From Sulfuricaulis sp040901545 (GTDB lineage: Bacteria > Pseudomonadota > Gammaproteobacteria > Acidiferrobacterales > Sulfurifustaceae): 64,000 bases of DNA. Position numbers and translations under genes: made by a program. The notes beneath the pieces are model-generated. The model was not told where the DNA came from. It saw only the letters and a list, made by a program, of their open reading frames with translations, and did not search any database. Positions 41,941-50,381 of the stretch are shown one piece after another. How positions within the stretch are numbered: position 1 is the first letter of the stretch; each line of letters starts with the position of its first letter. The DNA lies in assembly GCF_040901545.1 (NCBI RefSeq), contig NZ_JBBDYL010000045.1, positions 1-64,000 of the forward strand, read 5' to 3'.

Positions 41941-42041
41941 CGCATGTCTCCGAGTTAATGTTGTGATTCATGGTTTTTTGTTCGCTCTCTAAAAGTGTTT
42001 TTTTGGTTCGGGCTGGATTTCCTGTTGGCGCGCGTTCCGTG

Positions 42042-42608
42042 TCACGGGAGGGGAATGTGCTGGCATGGAAAGTTGGCCACTAATCCACTGGAATTTATTT
42101 TCGCGCGAATCCAATTATCAACGTGGTTATTCACGCCCGCCAGGTTGAGACCGTCGAGGCGCAGGTTAGTCACGCATACCGTTCCCTGGTTCGGGGCCAG
42201 GGTCACGGTGTAATGCCCACCGATCCGACCCGTTCCCTGGTGCGTGTCGCTGCCGGCTTTCCCGGAGACTCTGGCCTTGATTCCGAACTTGTAGCTAAAG
42301 TTTGACTTTGAGCACTTCAAGTCCACGTCTTTCGGATCCTTGATCGTCACGTTCACGTTGACTTTGACAGGCTGGTTCAAAACCTCGCCGACCTTGACCT
42401 TGCCTGAAAAGGTCGTAGGCGGTTGCGCCTTCAAATGATTCAAAATGACCGCTTCGGCCGCCGCCTCGCCGCCGGGAATCGATTGCATGAGGGCGCACGT
42501 CGAATGCGCCGCCCGCACCGCGCTACTGCCGGTCGCAAATATTATGAGCGTGACGTAACCGAGCAGCGCCAATTGCTGCGGCACAGCGAAATTGGTTGCA
42601 ATAGTCAT
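42042..42608 (-). CDS. Secreted protein, related at its C-terminus to the 39015-40109 product
   Basis: A 188-residue exported protein: signal segment LALLGYVTLIIFATGSSAVR, then a beta-rich body with FSGKVKVGEVLNQPVKVNVN, KCSKSNFSYKFGIKARVSGK and GRIGGHYTVTLAPNQGTVCV. Its end contains DGLNLAGVNNHVDNWIRAKI, which parallels GDMNITGVQNDIDKLAKDAV in the 39015-40109 protein (shared N-x-x-G-V-x-N-x-x-D). Four cysteines are in the mature part. It is the first gene of the leftward island, facing prmA. No family recognised. Confidence 0.62.
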   Translation of the reverse strand: MTIATNFAVPQQLALLGYVTLIIFATGSSAVRAAHSTCALMQSIPGGEAAAEAVILNHLKAQPPTTFSGKVKVGEVLNQPVKVNVNVTIKDPKDVDLKCSKSNFSYKFGIKARVSGKAGSDTHQGTGRIGGHYTVTLAPNQGTVCVTNLRLDGLNLAGVNNHVDNWIRAKINSSGLVANFPCQHIPLP

Positions 42609-42909
42609 TGCGGTTGCCGGTAGGCAGAACGGCGCCTCGCGGCCTTTGCTCGCGCGCGAAACAGCGTCAGGGGAAGAGCATCATGGGCTAACATGTCCAA
42701 CCTCCGATGCCGGACCGGACCCAAATTGTCATTTATATTTAACGACTAGCGAAGAGTTTGCTTATTATTCGCTTAATTATTATGTGCCTATTTTTTGTGC
42801 AGGCAGTACTGTACTCCCCTAAAATCTGGAATGTCAATTTCATCGTGCCGCTCCTCCCATTATTTATTCGAAGCGAGTCGCTAGCCGTGATCGTCTGACC
42901 GTCCGACTT
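42609..42909. other. A+T-rich divergent intergenic region before prmA
   Basis: About 300 bp between the first island gene and prmA. The middle (42730-42810) is strikingly A+T-rich compared with surroundings. It should carry promoters in both directions; none could be placed with confidence. Confidence 0.5.
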
Positions 42910-43800
42910 ATGCCGTGGCTCAAACTGAAACTGCTTGTCGATGACGCGCGCGCCCAGCCGCTCGCGGACGCGCTCGAGGTATGGGGCGCGATCGCGGTGA
43001 CGCTGGAAGACGCCGCCAACCAGCCATTATATGAAACCCATTGGGACAAAAATCCGCTGTGGTCGCAGGTCCGCGTCATCGGTTTGTTTCCGGCGGACGT
43101 GAATACCGAGGATATCCTCGCGCGGGTTCGCGAGTGGCTGGGCCTTGCGGAAGCGCCACTGCATCAAATCGAGCAACTCGGCGACGAGGACTGGGCGCAT
43201 TCATGGATGGCGCACTACCACCCGCTGAACGTCGGCCGTCATCTGTGGGTCGTGCCGAGCTGGTGCACGCCGCCGGAACCGACGGCGATTAACATCATCC
43301 TCGATCCGGGACTGGCCTTCGGCACCGGTGAGCATCCGACCACGGCGATGTGCCTCGCATGGCTGTCGGAACAACCGCTCGCGGGCAAGACCGTGCTCGA
43401 TTACGGTTGCGGCTCGGGAATTCTCGCCATCGCCGCGCTCCGGCTCGGCGCCGCGTCCGCATGCGCGGTGGACATGGATGCCACGGCGCTCGAGGTGACA
43501 CGCGCGAACGCCGCGCGCAACGGTATTCACTGCGGATTGGAAATCATGCATGCCGACCGGCTGCCGGCAAGGTTTCAAGCGGACATGGTGGTGGCCAATA
43601 TTTTCTCGGGAACGCTGATGGAGCTCGCCGCGGAGATCACGTCACGCGTCCGCCCGGGTGGTATGCTGGCGCTGTCCGGTCTGCAGGCCGGTCAGGAGGG
43701 GGAAGTGCGTGCGCGCTACGACCCCCCCTTTCCATTGACGGCGCACGAGCGCTCGAAGTGGGTATTGCTCACGGGGCGCAAACCGGCCGATCCCGGCTAA
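42910..43800 (+). CDS. prmA: Ribosomal protein L11 methyltransferase
   Basis: Methylates ribosomal protein L11. The 296 residues have the N-terminal L11-binding domain (MPWLKLKLLVDDARAQPLAD, EDWAHSWMAHYHPLNVG) and a C-terminal SAM domain with LAFGTGEHPTTAMCLAWLSE, TVLDYGCGSGILAIAALRLG and VVANIFSGTLMELAAEI. Length equals E. coli PrmA (293) closely. In many genomes it directly follows accC; here it comes after the island. A 123-bp inverted-repeat element begins at its stop codon. Confidence 0.97.
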   Translation: MPWLKLKLLVDDARAQPLADALEVWGAIAVTLEDAANQPLYETHWDKNPLWSQVRVIGLFPADVNTEDILARVREWLGLAEAPLHQIEQLGDEDWAHSWMAHYHPLNVGRHLWVVPSWCTPPEPTAINIILDPGLAFGTGEHPTTAMCLAWLSEQPLAGKTVLDYGCGSGILAIAALRLGAASACAVDMDATALEVTRANAARNGIHCGLEIMHADRLPARFQADMVVANIFSGTLMELAAEITSRVRPGGMLALSGLQAGQEGEVRARYDPPFPLTAHERSKWVLLTGRKPADPG

Positions 43801-43919
43801 GGGAAGCTCTGATTAAGTCCCGATCCGTTGTTCCGGCGCAAGATTACGATGTCACAAACTTATATATGTGCGGCTTGCGCCGGCCGGACTGTTTGCACAT
43901 TAATCAGAGCTTCCCTAAG
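43797..43919. mobile_element. MITE-like element: 123 bp with 20-bp terminal inverted repeats
   Basis: CTAAGGGAAGCTCTGATTAA at 43797-43816 is matched by its reverse complement at 43900-43919 with one mismatch. Inside, a second inverted pair CCGGCGCAAG (43833) / CTTGCGCCGG (43874) surrounds an A+T-rich centre. There is no coding capacity for a transposase. The prmA stop lies in the left repeat and the next gene starts 11 bp beyond the right repeat. It fits a non-autonomous insertion element or a nested hairpin repeat. Confidence 0.72.
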
Positions 43920-43929
43920 CTCATATCAA

Positions 43930-44733
43930 ATGTACGCCCGGTGTCCCGCTTGTCAGACGACATTCAAGATCACGCTGGCGCAGCTTGAAGTGCGCAGCGG
44001 CCTGGTCCGTTGCGGCATCTGCTCGGCCATTTTTCGCGCCGATAAGAATCTGATTCAGTCGTTGTCCGACGTTGGCCAACCTGCCGACAACGCCGAGACG
44101 GAGAAGGTCGCTGCCCCGACCGCCAAACGCAAACGCTCCGGGAGAAACAAGTCCACCGCGACCCGCCGGCGCCGGAAGATCGGGGCCGAAACGGCGCCGC
44201 CGGACGAGGATGCCGCGATTCCGATCGTTACCGAGTTGCCGGTGCTGGTCCAACCCCGTTCATTCTGGCGCGCGTTTTTCTGGATGCTCGGAATCCTCGC
44301 GCTGCTGACACTGCTCGCCGGTCAGTCGGTGTATTTTTACCGCAATGAACTGGCCGTCGATCCCTCATGGCGGCCGTGGGTGGCGAAATTTTGCGGCTAT
44401 GCCGGCTGTGAACTCCGGCCGCTGCGGGACATCGGTCGAATTGAACTGCTGAAAACCACTATTGCGCCCCATCCGAAATACGAAAACGCCCTGCGCATAC
44501 GGGCCACGCTGGTGAACCGCGCCGATTTCCCCCAGCCTTATCCGGCGATGGAGGTCGGTCTCACCAACAACACCGGGACCCTGCTCGCGCGGCGCATCTT
44601 TTTCCCCGCGCAATATCTTGAAACACCGGCCGTGAGCGATATGTCCTTGAACGTCATCGCCAATGCATTGCTCGATATCACGAATCCCGAAGGAAAAGCG
44701 TTCGGTTACGAGATTCGCCTGGTCACACCCTGA
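43930..44733 (+). CDS. Zinc-ribbon and DUF3426 membrane protein
   Basis: A 267-residue protein. It opens with an MJ0042-type zinc ribbon: MYARCPACQTTFKITLAQLE and GLVRCGICSAIFRA (two C-x2-C pairs). A basic, low-complexity stretch follows, then one membrane segment (WRAFFWMLGILALLTLLAGQ) and a C-terminal DUF3426 domain (GYAGCELRPLRDIGRIELLK, LRIRATLVNRADFPQPYP). It is regularly encoded between prmA and dusB; function unknown. The frame is open further left through the inverted-repeat element, but ATG 43930 matches the family start. Confidence 0.85.
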   Translation: MYARCPACQTTFKITLAQLEVRSGLVRCGICSAIFRADKNLIQSLSDVGQPADNAETEKVAAPTAKRKRSGRNKSTATRRRRKIGAETAPPDEDAAIPIVTELPVLVQPRSFWRAFFWMLGILALLTLLAGQSVYFYRNELAVDPSWRPWVAKFCGYAGCELRPLRDIGRIELLKTTIAPHPKYENALRIRATLVNRADFPQPYPAMEVGLTNNTGTLLARRIFFPAQYLETPAVSDMSLNVIANALLDITNPEGKAFGYEIRLVTP

Positions 44734-45004
44734 CGAGTCGATGCTTGCACCATGCGAAATAATACTTGCGCTCGGAAAACAATCATTTGAAATGAATTTT
44801 CTTGCGCACGTTAGTCATTTTTTTCGGTTTAATCGGCATTTGAATGAAATAATCCTGTCTTATCATCGTCATGTTTTGATTTTCGAATTTATGTCTAAGC
44901 TTCAAAAAATATTTTTTGCCGTTCATCGAATACCCTCTTCCCTGTACTCGGAGTTTCTGGTTAAGATTGCGTCCCCCCGTCGTTCAAGGTAGAGAAATCC
45001 GATC
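44734..45004. other. A+T-rich upstream region of dusB-fis
   Basis: About 270 bp, much richer in A+T than flanking genes, with several T and A tracts. This is the expected control region of the dusB-fis operon, which in enterics responds to growth rate and Fis itself. No individual site could be fixed. Confidence 0.5.
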
Positions 45005-46042
45005 ATGAGAATCGGGCAATATAAATTGAAAAATAATCTGTTCCTCGCGCCCATGGCCGGTGTCACTGACAGGCCCTTCCGCCGCTTGTGCCGCGAGCTC
45101 GGCGCGGGCATGGCCGCCTCGGAGATGGTTTCGTCCAATTCCCTGCTGTGGGGCAGTGAAAAAACCAGGCGCCGCGCCGATCACACGGGCGAAGCAGCGC
45201 CGCGCGCGGTGCAGATCGTCGGCGCCGATCCTTCCATGATGGCGCAGGCCGCGCGTTACAACACCGATCACGGCGCGCAGATCATTGACATCAACATGGG
45301 TTGTCCGGCCAAAAAGATTTGCCGCGTTTACGCCGGCTCGGCGCTGATGCAGAACGAAAAACTGGTCGCCGAAATCCTGCAAGCGGTGGTGAAAAGCGTC
45401 GATGTGCCCGTAACGCTCAAGATCCGCACCGGCTGGGATCGCGCGAACCGGAACGGCGCGGCCATCGCGCGCCTCGCCGAGGCCTGCGGTATCCAGGCGC
45501 TGGCGGTGCACGGGCGCACGCGTGCCGACGCCTTCCAGGGCGAGGCCGAATACGACACCATTGCCGCCATCAAGGCCGCGGTCTCCATCCCGGTGATCGC
45601 CAACGGCGACATCACATCGCCCGAAAAGGCGGCCGAGGTGCTGCAACGCACGGGCGCCGACGGACTGATGATCGGGCGCGCCGCCCAGGGAAATCCCTGG
45701 ATTTTCAGGGAAATCGCGCACTACCTGGCCGCGGGCGCCAAGCACCCGCCGCCACCGGTTGCGGAGGTGCGCGACACGCTGCTGGCCCACCTCGAAAATC
45801 TCTACGCGTTCTACGGCGAATTCAGCGGTGTGCGCATGGCACGCAAGCACATCTCGTGGTACAGCAAAGGTCTGCGTGACGGCGCCGCCTTCCGCCACCG
45901 CGTGAATCAGGTCGAATCGCGCGCGGCACAGGTCGAAATGGTGCGTGAATTTTTCGACGCCCAGGATACGACCCGGCATCGGGCCCTGGGCTGCAGCGGA
46001 ACAGCCGGCCGGCCGGCTCCGCTCACGGAGTTGGCGGCATGA
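45005..46042 (+). CDS. dusB: tRNA-dihydrouridine synthase B
   Basis: FMN enzyme that reduces uridine in the D-loop of tRNA. The 345 residues start MRIGQYKLKNNLFLAPMAGV and include the catalytic-cysteine block INMGCPAKKICRVYAGSALM, VTLKIRTGWDRANRNG, VHGRTRADAFQGEAEYDTIA and GADGLMIGRAAQGNPWIF. A C-terminal helical part follows. It overlaps fis by four bases (ATGA), the classical dusB-fis operon. Confidence 0.97.
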   Translation: MRIGQYKLKNNLFLAPMAGVTDRPFRRLCRELGAGMAASEMVSSNSLLWGSEKTRRRADHTGEAAPRAVQIVGADPSMMAQAARYNTDHGAQIIDINMGCPAKKICRVYAGSALMQNEKLVAEILQAVVKSVDVPVTLKIRTGWDRANRNGAAIARLAEACGIQALAVHGRTRADAFQGEAEYDTIAAIKAAVSIPVIANGDITSPEKAAEVLQRTGADGLMIGRAAQGNPWIFREIAHYLAAGAKHPPPPVAEVRDTLLAHLENLYAFYGEFSGVRMARKHISWYSKGLRDGAAFRHRVNQVESRAAQVEMVREFFDAQDTTRHRALGCSGTAGRPAPLTELAA

Positions 46043-46281
46043 CCAAGGAGCGCAAAGCACCGCTCTCCGCCTGCGTAAAGCAGTCGCTGGATCGCTATTT
46101 CAACGACCTCAATGGGGAGAAAACCTCTGGCGTGTACGACATGGTCATCGCTGAAGTGGAAAAGCCGCTGCTCGAGATCGTCATGCGTCACGTCAAAAGC
46201 AATCAATGCAAAGCGGCGGAAATCCTCGGGATTAATCGCAATACCCTGCGCAAAAAGCTCAAAACCTACAAGCTCAGCTGA
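46039..46281 (+). CDS. fis: DNA-binding protein Fis
   Basis: Nucleoid-associated protein that bends DNA and activates rRNA promoters. The 80 residues end with the helix-turn-helix NQCKAAEILGINRNTLRKKL. Upstream are SACVKQSLDRYFNDLNG and YDMVIAEVEKPLLEIVMRHV. It is shorter than E. coli Fis (98), lacking part of the N-terminal arm, as in many non-enteric proteins. Overlap with dusB ensures joint translation. Confidence 0.95.
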   Translation: MTKERKAPLSACVKQSLDRYFNDLNGEKTSGVYDMVIAEVEKPLLEIVMRHVKSNQCKAAEILGINRNTLRKKLKTYKLS

Positions 46282-46360
46282 CGGAATTGATTGCGGAAGC
46301 GGACGGCGGAATTTAAAATTCCTCCTTTCCTACAATGGCCTATTTCCCGATCCGCACTCC

Positions 46361-47932
46361 ATGACTACCATCCGGCGCGCGCTGATCAGCGTCTCCCACA
46401 AAAGCGGCGTGCTGGAGTTGTCCCGCGAACTCAAAAAGTTCCACATCGAAATCATTTCCACCGGCGGCACCGCGAAGCTGCTGACCGACAACGGCATCGA
46501 TGTGGTCGAGGTGTCGGATTACACCGGTTTTCCGGAAATGCTCGACGGCCGGGTGAAGACGCTGCATCCGAAAATTCACGGCGGCCTGCTCGGGCGGCGC
46601 GATATCGACAGTCACGTGAAGACCATGCGCGTGCATGGAATCCCGCCGATCGATCTCGTGGTCGTCAACCTCTATCCGTTCGAAGAAACCGTGGCGCGAG
46701 CGGACTGCCGCCTTGAAGACGCGATCGAAAACATCGATATCGGCGGCCCCACCCTGCTGCGCGCCGCGGCCAAGAATCATCACGCCGTGACCGTGATCGT
46801 CGATGCCAACGACTATCGACCCGTGTTGGATGAAATGAAACAAGCCAACGGGTCCGTGAGCGCGGCGACACGCTATCGTCTGGCGGTCAAGGCCTATGAA
46901 CACACCGCCGCGTACGACGGCGCCATTGCCGACTATCTCGGCCGCCGGAATCCGGACGGCACGCACACGGATTTCCCACCGACGTTCAACATGCAATTCG
47001 TCCATGCCATGCCGCTGCGCTACGGCGAGAATCCGCATCAAAAAGCCGCGTTCTATGTCGAGCGGCGGCCGGCCGAGGGTTCCGTGTCCAGCGCGCGCGT
47101 ATTGCAAGGAAAAGAGCTGTCTTTGAACAATATCGCCGACGCGGATGCGGCACTCGAATGCGTCAAATCCTTCAGCGAACCCGCGTGCGTGATCGTCAAG
47201 CACGCCAACCCGTGCGGCGTGGCCGTGGCCAAGGATTTGCTCAGTGCCTATCAGCATGCCTATGTCACCGATCCCACCTCGGCCTTCGGCGGCATCATTG
47301 CAGTCAACCGGCCGCTCGACGCGGCCACCGCCCAGGCCATCCTTGAACGCCAGTTTGTGGAAGTCATCGTCGCTCCAGCGGTCGACGAAGAGGTCAGTCG
47401 CATCCTCGCTTCCAAACCGAATGTCCGCGTGCTCGTGTCCGGCCCTTGGAAAAAGACGACCCCGGCCAGTACGGATTTCCGTCGCGTCACCGGCGGACTG
47501 CTGGTGCAGGACGCCGATTTCGATTTCGTAACGGAAAAGGATCTGAAAGTTGTCACGAAACGCGCGCCGACGCCGCAGGAGCGCGATGACCTGCTGTTTG
47601 CCTGGAAGGTGGTGCGGTTCGTAAAATCGAACGCCATCGTGTTTTGCCAAAACGGCCGCACCGTCGGAATCGGCGCGGGGCAGATGAGCCGCGTCACCAG
47701 CGCGCGCATTGCCGCGATCAAGGCGGCCGACGCCGGCCTCGAGGTGCGCGGCAGCGTCATGGCCTCGGACGCATTTTTCCCGTTCCGTGACGGGCTCGAT
47801 CAGGCGGCCGAGGTCGGCATTACCGCCGTCATCCAGCCGGGCGGATCGATGCGCGACCGGGAAGTCATCGAGGCTGCCGGTCAACACAACATCGCCATGG
47901 TGTTTACCGGCGTGCGGCATTTCCGGCACTGA
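46361..47932 (+). CDS. purH: Bifunctional AICAR transformylase / IMP cyclohydrolase
   Basis: Last two steps of purine synthesis to IMP. ATG 46361 begins MTTIRRALISVSHKSGVLEL; the N-terminal cyclohydrolase part has STGGTAKLL and FPEMLDGRVKTLHPKIHGGL. The transformylase part has RYGENPHQKAAFYVE, GKELSLNNIADADAALE, KHANPCGVAVAK and SDAFFPFRDGLDQAAEVGIT. Length 523 residues (E. coli 529). It follows fis by 79 bp. Confidence 0.98.
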   Translation: MTTIRRALISVSHKSGVLELSRELKKFHIEIISTGGTAKLLTDNGIDVVEVSDYTGFPEMLDGRVKTLHPKIHGGLLGRRDIDSHVKTMRVHGIPPIDLVVVNLYPFEETVARADCRLEDAIENIDIGGPTLLRAAAKNHHAVTVIVDANDYRPVLDEMKQANGSVSAATRYRLAVKAYEHTAAYDGAIADYLGRRNPDGTHTDFPPTFNMQFVHAMPLRYGENPHQKAAFYVERRPAEGSVSSARVLQGKELSLNNIADADAALECVKSFSEPACVIVKHANPCGVAVAKDLLSAYQHAYVTDPTSAFGGIIAVNRPLDAATAQAILERQFVEVIVAPAVDEEVSRILASKPNVRVLVSGPWKKTTPASTDFRRVTGGLLVQDADFDFVTEKDLKVVTKRAPTPQERDDLLFAWKVVRFVKSNAIVFCQNGRTVGIGAGQMSRVTSARIAAIKAADAGLEVRGSVMASDAFFPFRDGLDQAAEVGITAVIQPGGSMRDREVIEAAGQHNIAMVFTGVRHFRH

Positions 47933-47962
47933 AGCCGAAAAATAACGTCACTGGGAATTTCA

Positions 47963-48388
47963 ATGAAAATCAGCATCGCCGCCACCGATGACGAACTCGT
48001 CCGATGCCATCCGGTCATGGCGGAACTGCGCCCGCACCTGAGCGAAACGGAATTCATCGAACAGACGCATCGCCAACAGCGGGACGGGTTCCAGATTGTC
48101 TACCTGGAAGACAAGAACCAAATCGTGTCCGTCGCCGGATTCCGGATTCTGGAATATCTCGGTTGGGGCAAGACGCTGTACATCGATGATCTGGTAACGG
48201 TGAGCACCGCGCGCTCGCGGCGGCACGGGGGCAGGCTGTTCGACTGGCTGGTGGAACACGCCACGTCCCGTGATTGCGATCAACTGCACCTCGATTCGGG
48301 GGTGCAACGCCACGCCGCGCACCGGTTTTACCTCCAGCGCCGCATGGATATCACGTGTCATCATTTCGCGCTGAACCTGAAGCGCTAG
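47963..48388 (+). CDS. GNAT family N-acetyltransferase
   Basis: A 141-residue single-domain acetyltransferase. Visible features: the beta strand pair IVSVAGFRILEYLGWGKTLY, then IDDLVTVSTARSRRHGGRLF (acetyl-CoA pyrophosphate loop) and WLVEHATSRDCDQLHLDSGV. The end, HRFYLQRRMDITCHHFAL, is typical of amino-group acetyltransferases. The substrate is unknown. It sits between purH and purD, which are usually adjacent. Confidence 0.85.
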   Translation: MKISIAATDDELVRCHPVMAELRPHLSETEFIEQTHRQQRDGFQIVYLEDKNQIVSVAGFRILEYLGWGKTLYIDDLVTVSTARSRRHGGRLFDWLVEHATSRDCDQLHLDSGVQRHAAHRFYLQRRMDITCHHFALNLKR

Positions 48389-48435
48389 CCGAACGAACTG
48401 GTTTTACGGTCTGCCGTTAAATTGCACTAAACCCG

Positions 48436-49725
48436 ATGAAAGTGCTCGTTATTGGCGGTGGCGGTCGGGAACACGCGCTGGCGTGGAAGGCCGCGCAATC
48501 CCCCCGGGTCAAAAATATTTTCGTCGCCCCCGGCAACGCCGGCACGGCGCAAGAAAACAAATGCCAGAATGTCGCCATCAGCGCGGAAGACCTTGACGGC
48601 CTGCTGAAATTCGCGGTTGAAAACAAGATAGACCTCACCGTCGTGGGTCCCGAAGCCCCGTTGGTGGGCGGTGTGGTGGATTTCTTCCAAGCCGGGGGGA
48701 TGCGGATTTTCGGTCCGGTAAAAGCGGCAGCGCAGTTGGAAGGCTCCAAGGCTTTCGCCAAGCGCTTTCTAGCCAAATACGAGATACCTACGGCACGTTA
48801 TGTCGAGTCTTCTGACTATGAAACATCCGTAACTGCCTCTCAAAGTTTTTCTTTTCCATGTGTAATCAAAGCTGATGGACTTGCCTCAGGTAAGGGGGTC
48901 GTTATAGCCAGCGACCGGAAGGAATTACTCTCCACTGCCAAGGATATGCAAGAAAAGAAAATACTTGGTGCGGCAGGGCAACACGTCATCATTGAAGATT
49001 TTTTGGAAGGGGAAGAAGCCAGTTTCATTGTTATGGTGGACGGCGAACACCTCCTGCCGCTCGCCACCTCGCAGGATCACAAGCGCGCCGGCGACGGCGA
49101 CACCGGCCCGAATACCGGCGGAATGGGGGCGTATTCGCCCGCGCCGGTGGTCACGGCCGCGCTGCACGCGCGCATCATGCGTGAGGTTATCGAGCCGACG
49201 GTGCGCGGGATGCGCGCGGAGGGTCTTCCGTACACCGGTTTTCTGTACGCCGGGTTGATGATCGCGCCGGACGGCACCCCGAAGGTGCTCGAATACAACT
49301 GCCGCTTCGGTGATCCCGAAACCCAGCCGATCATGCTGCGGCTGCAATCCGATTTCATCGAGCTCATCGAGGCCGCGCTTGACGGCCAACTCGACCGGGT
49401 GCAGGCCCGATGGGACGCGCGTGCCGCGCTGGGCGTGGTCATGGCCGCCGACGGTTACCCCGGAACATATCAAAAGGGTGATGTCATCTCCGGCCTGCCG
49501 TTGCAGCCGCAACCCGACTGCAAGGTTTTTCATGCCGGCACCGCCTTGGAGCATGGAGCCGTGGTCACGAACGGCGGGCGGGTGTTGTGCGTCACGGCGC
49601 TGGGCGCTACAGTTGGCGCGGCGCAACAACGCGCCTACGAACTTGTAAAAAAAATCCGGTGGCGCGGCGCGCAGTATCGCACCGACATCGGCCACCGCGC
49701 GATCGCAAGAGAAAATCGTGAATAG
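48436..49725 (+). CDS. purD: Phosphoribosylamine--glycine ligase
   Basis: ATP-grasp enzyme of purine synthesis that joins glycine to phosphoribosylamine. The 429 residues (same as E. coli) include VLVIGGGGREHALAWKAAQS, VAPGNAGTAQ, IKADGLASGKGVVIA, EGEEASFIVMVDGEHLLPLA and AYSPAPVVTAALHARIM. Oddly, bases 48781-49020 are only about 46% G+C by hand count, against much higher values on both sides. The reading frame is intact there, so this looks like a recombined segment. Confidence 0.97.
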   Translation: MKVLVIGGGGREHALAWKAAQSPRVKNIFVAPGNAGTAQENKCQNVAISAEDLDGLLKFAVENKIDLTVVGPEAPLVGGVVDFFQAGGMRIFGPVKAAAQLEGSKAFAKRFLAKYEIPTARYVESSDYETSVTASQSFSFPCVIKADGLASGKGVVIASDRKELLSTAKDMQEKKILGAAGQHVIIEDFLEGEEASFIVMVDGEHLLPLATSQDHKRAGDGDTGPNTGGMGAYSPAPVVTAALHARIMREVIEPTVRGMRAEGLPYTGFLYAGLMIAPDGTPKVLEYNCRFGDPETQPIMLRLQSDFIELIEAALDGQLDRVQARWDARAALGVVMAADGYPGTYQKGDVISGLPLQPQPDCKVFHAGTALEHGAVVTNGGRVLCVTALGATVGAAQQRAYELVKKIRWRGAQYRTDIGHRAIARENRE

Positions 49726-49809
49726 ACAGGATTAACATGATTAAGGCGATAAATTTTTTGCTTTCCTTTAAGAACTAATCCTGTAAATCATGTTAATCCT
49801 GTCCATTTA
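49720..49809. repeat. ACAGGATT intergenic repeat with two inverted arms
   Basis: Left arm AATAGACAGGATTAACATGA TTAA at the purD stop; right arm TAATCCTGTAAATCATGTTA ATCCTGTC ending 18 bp before purE. The arms are close to perfect complements and would form a long hairpin between two cotranscribed genes. Confidence 0.88.
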
Positions 49810-49827
49810 ATTTTTTCGGATACAGCC

Positions 49828-50376
49828 ATGACCAAACCGTTTGTCGCCATCCTGATGGGTTCGGACTCCGACCTGGAGACCATGCAGACCACGGTCGAGA
49901 CGCTCGACAAATTCCACATCGCGCGCGAGGTGCGGGTACTGTCCGCGCACCGCACCCCCGACGCCACGCACGCCTACGTCAAGGACGCGGACGCCCGCGG
50001 GTGCGCCGTGTTCGTCGCCGCCGCCGGCATGGCGGCACACCTCGCCGGCACCGTGGCCGCGCTCACCCACAAACCGGTAATCGGCGTGCCCATGGCTTCG
50101 GGCCCCCTGCAGGGTCAGGATGCCCTGCTCTCCACCGTGCAGATGCCGGGAGGAATTCCCGTCGCCTGTGTCGCGATCGGCAAGGCCGGCGCCATGAACG
50201 CCGCCTACCTGGCCGCGCAAATCCTCGCCCTCGGCGACCAGGAACTGGCGCAATGGCTGGCGGACGAACGCCGGGCCAATGCTTCGGAAATATTGGCCGA
50301 GGACAAGGCGCGGCGTGAAAAACTCGGCTCTGTGGAAGCCGGAAGCACCGGTCACGGAACCAAGCACGGAAAGTAA
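49828..50376 (+). CDS. purE: N5-carboxyaminoimidazole ribonucleotide mutase
   Basis: Moves the carboxyl group of N5-CAIR to give CAIR in purine synthesis. The 182 residues show AILMGSDSDLETMQTTVETL, VLSAHRTPDATHAYVKDADA, AAAGMAAHLAGTVAALT and GVPMASGPLQGQDALLSTVQ. The C-terminal tail (about 15 residues) is longer than usual. The usual partner purK is not adjacent or elsewhere in the window. Confidence 0.97.
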   Translation: MTKPFVAILMGSDSDLETMQTTVETLDKFHIAREVRVLSAHRTPDATHAYVKDADARGCAVFVAAAGMAAHLAGTVAALTHKPVIGVPMASGPLQGQDALLSTVQMPGGIPVACVAIGKAGAMNAAYLAAQILALGDQELAQWLADERRANASEILAEDKARREKLGSVEAGSTGHGTKHGK

Positions 50377-50381
50377 GCCCG

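Noticed and set aside
43828..43929. N-terminal extension of the zinc-ribbon protein with extra cysteines (CAACAGRTVC)
   Set aside because: It is encoded by the inverted-repeat element; family members begin at the MYARCPAC position.
46340..47929. 529-codon reverse frame opposite purH
   Set aside because: Antisense shadow in G+C-rich DNA; purH is certain.
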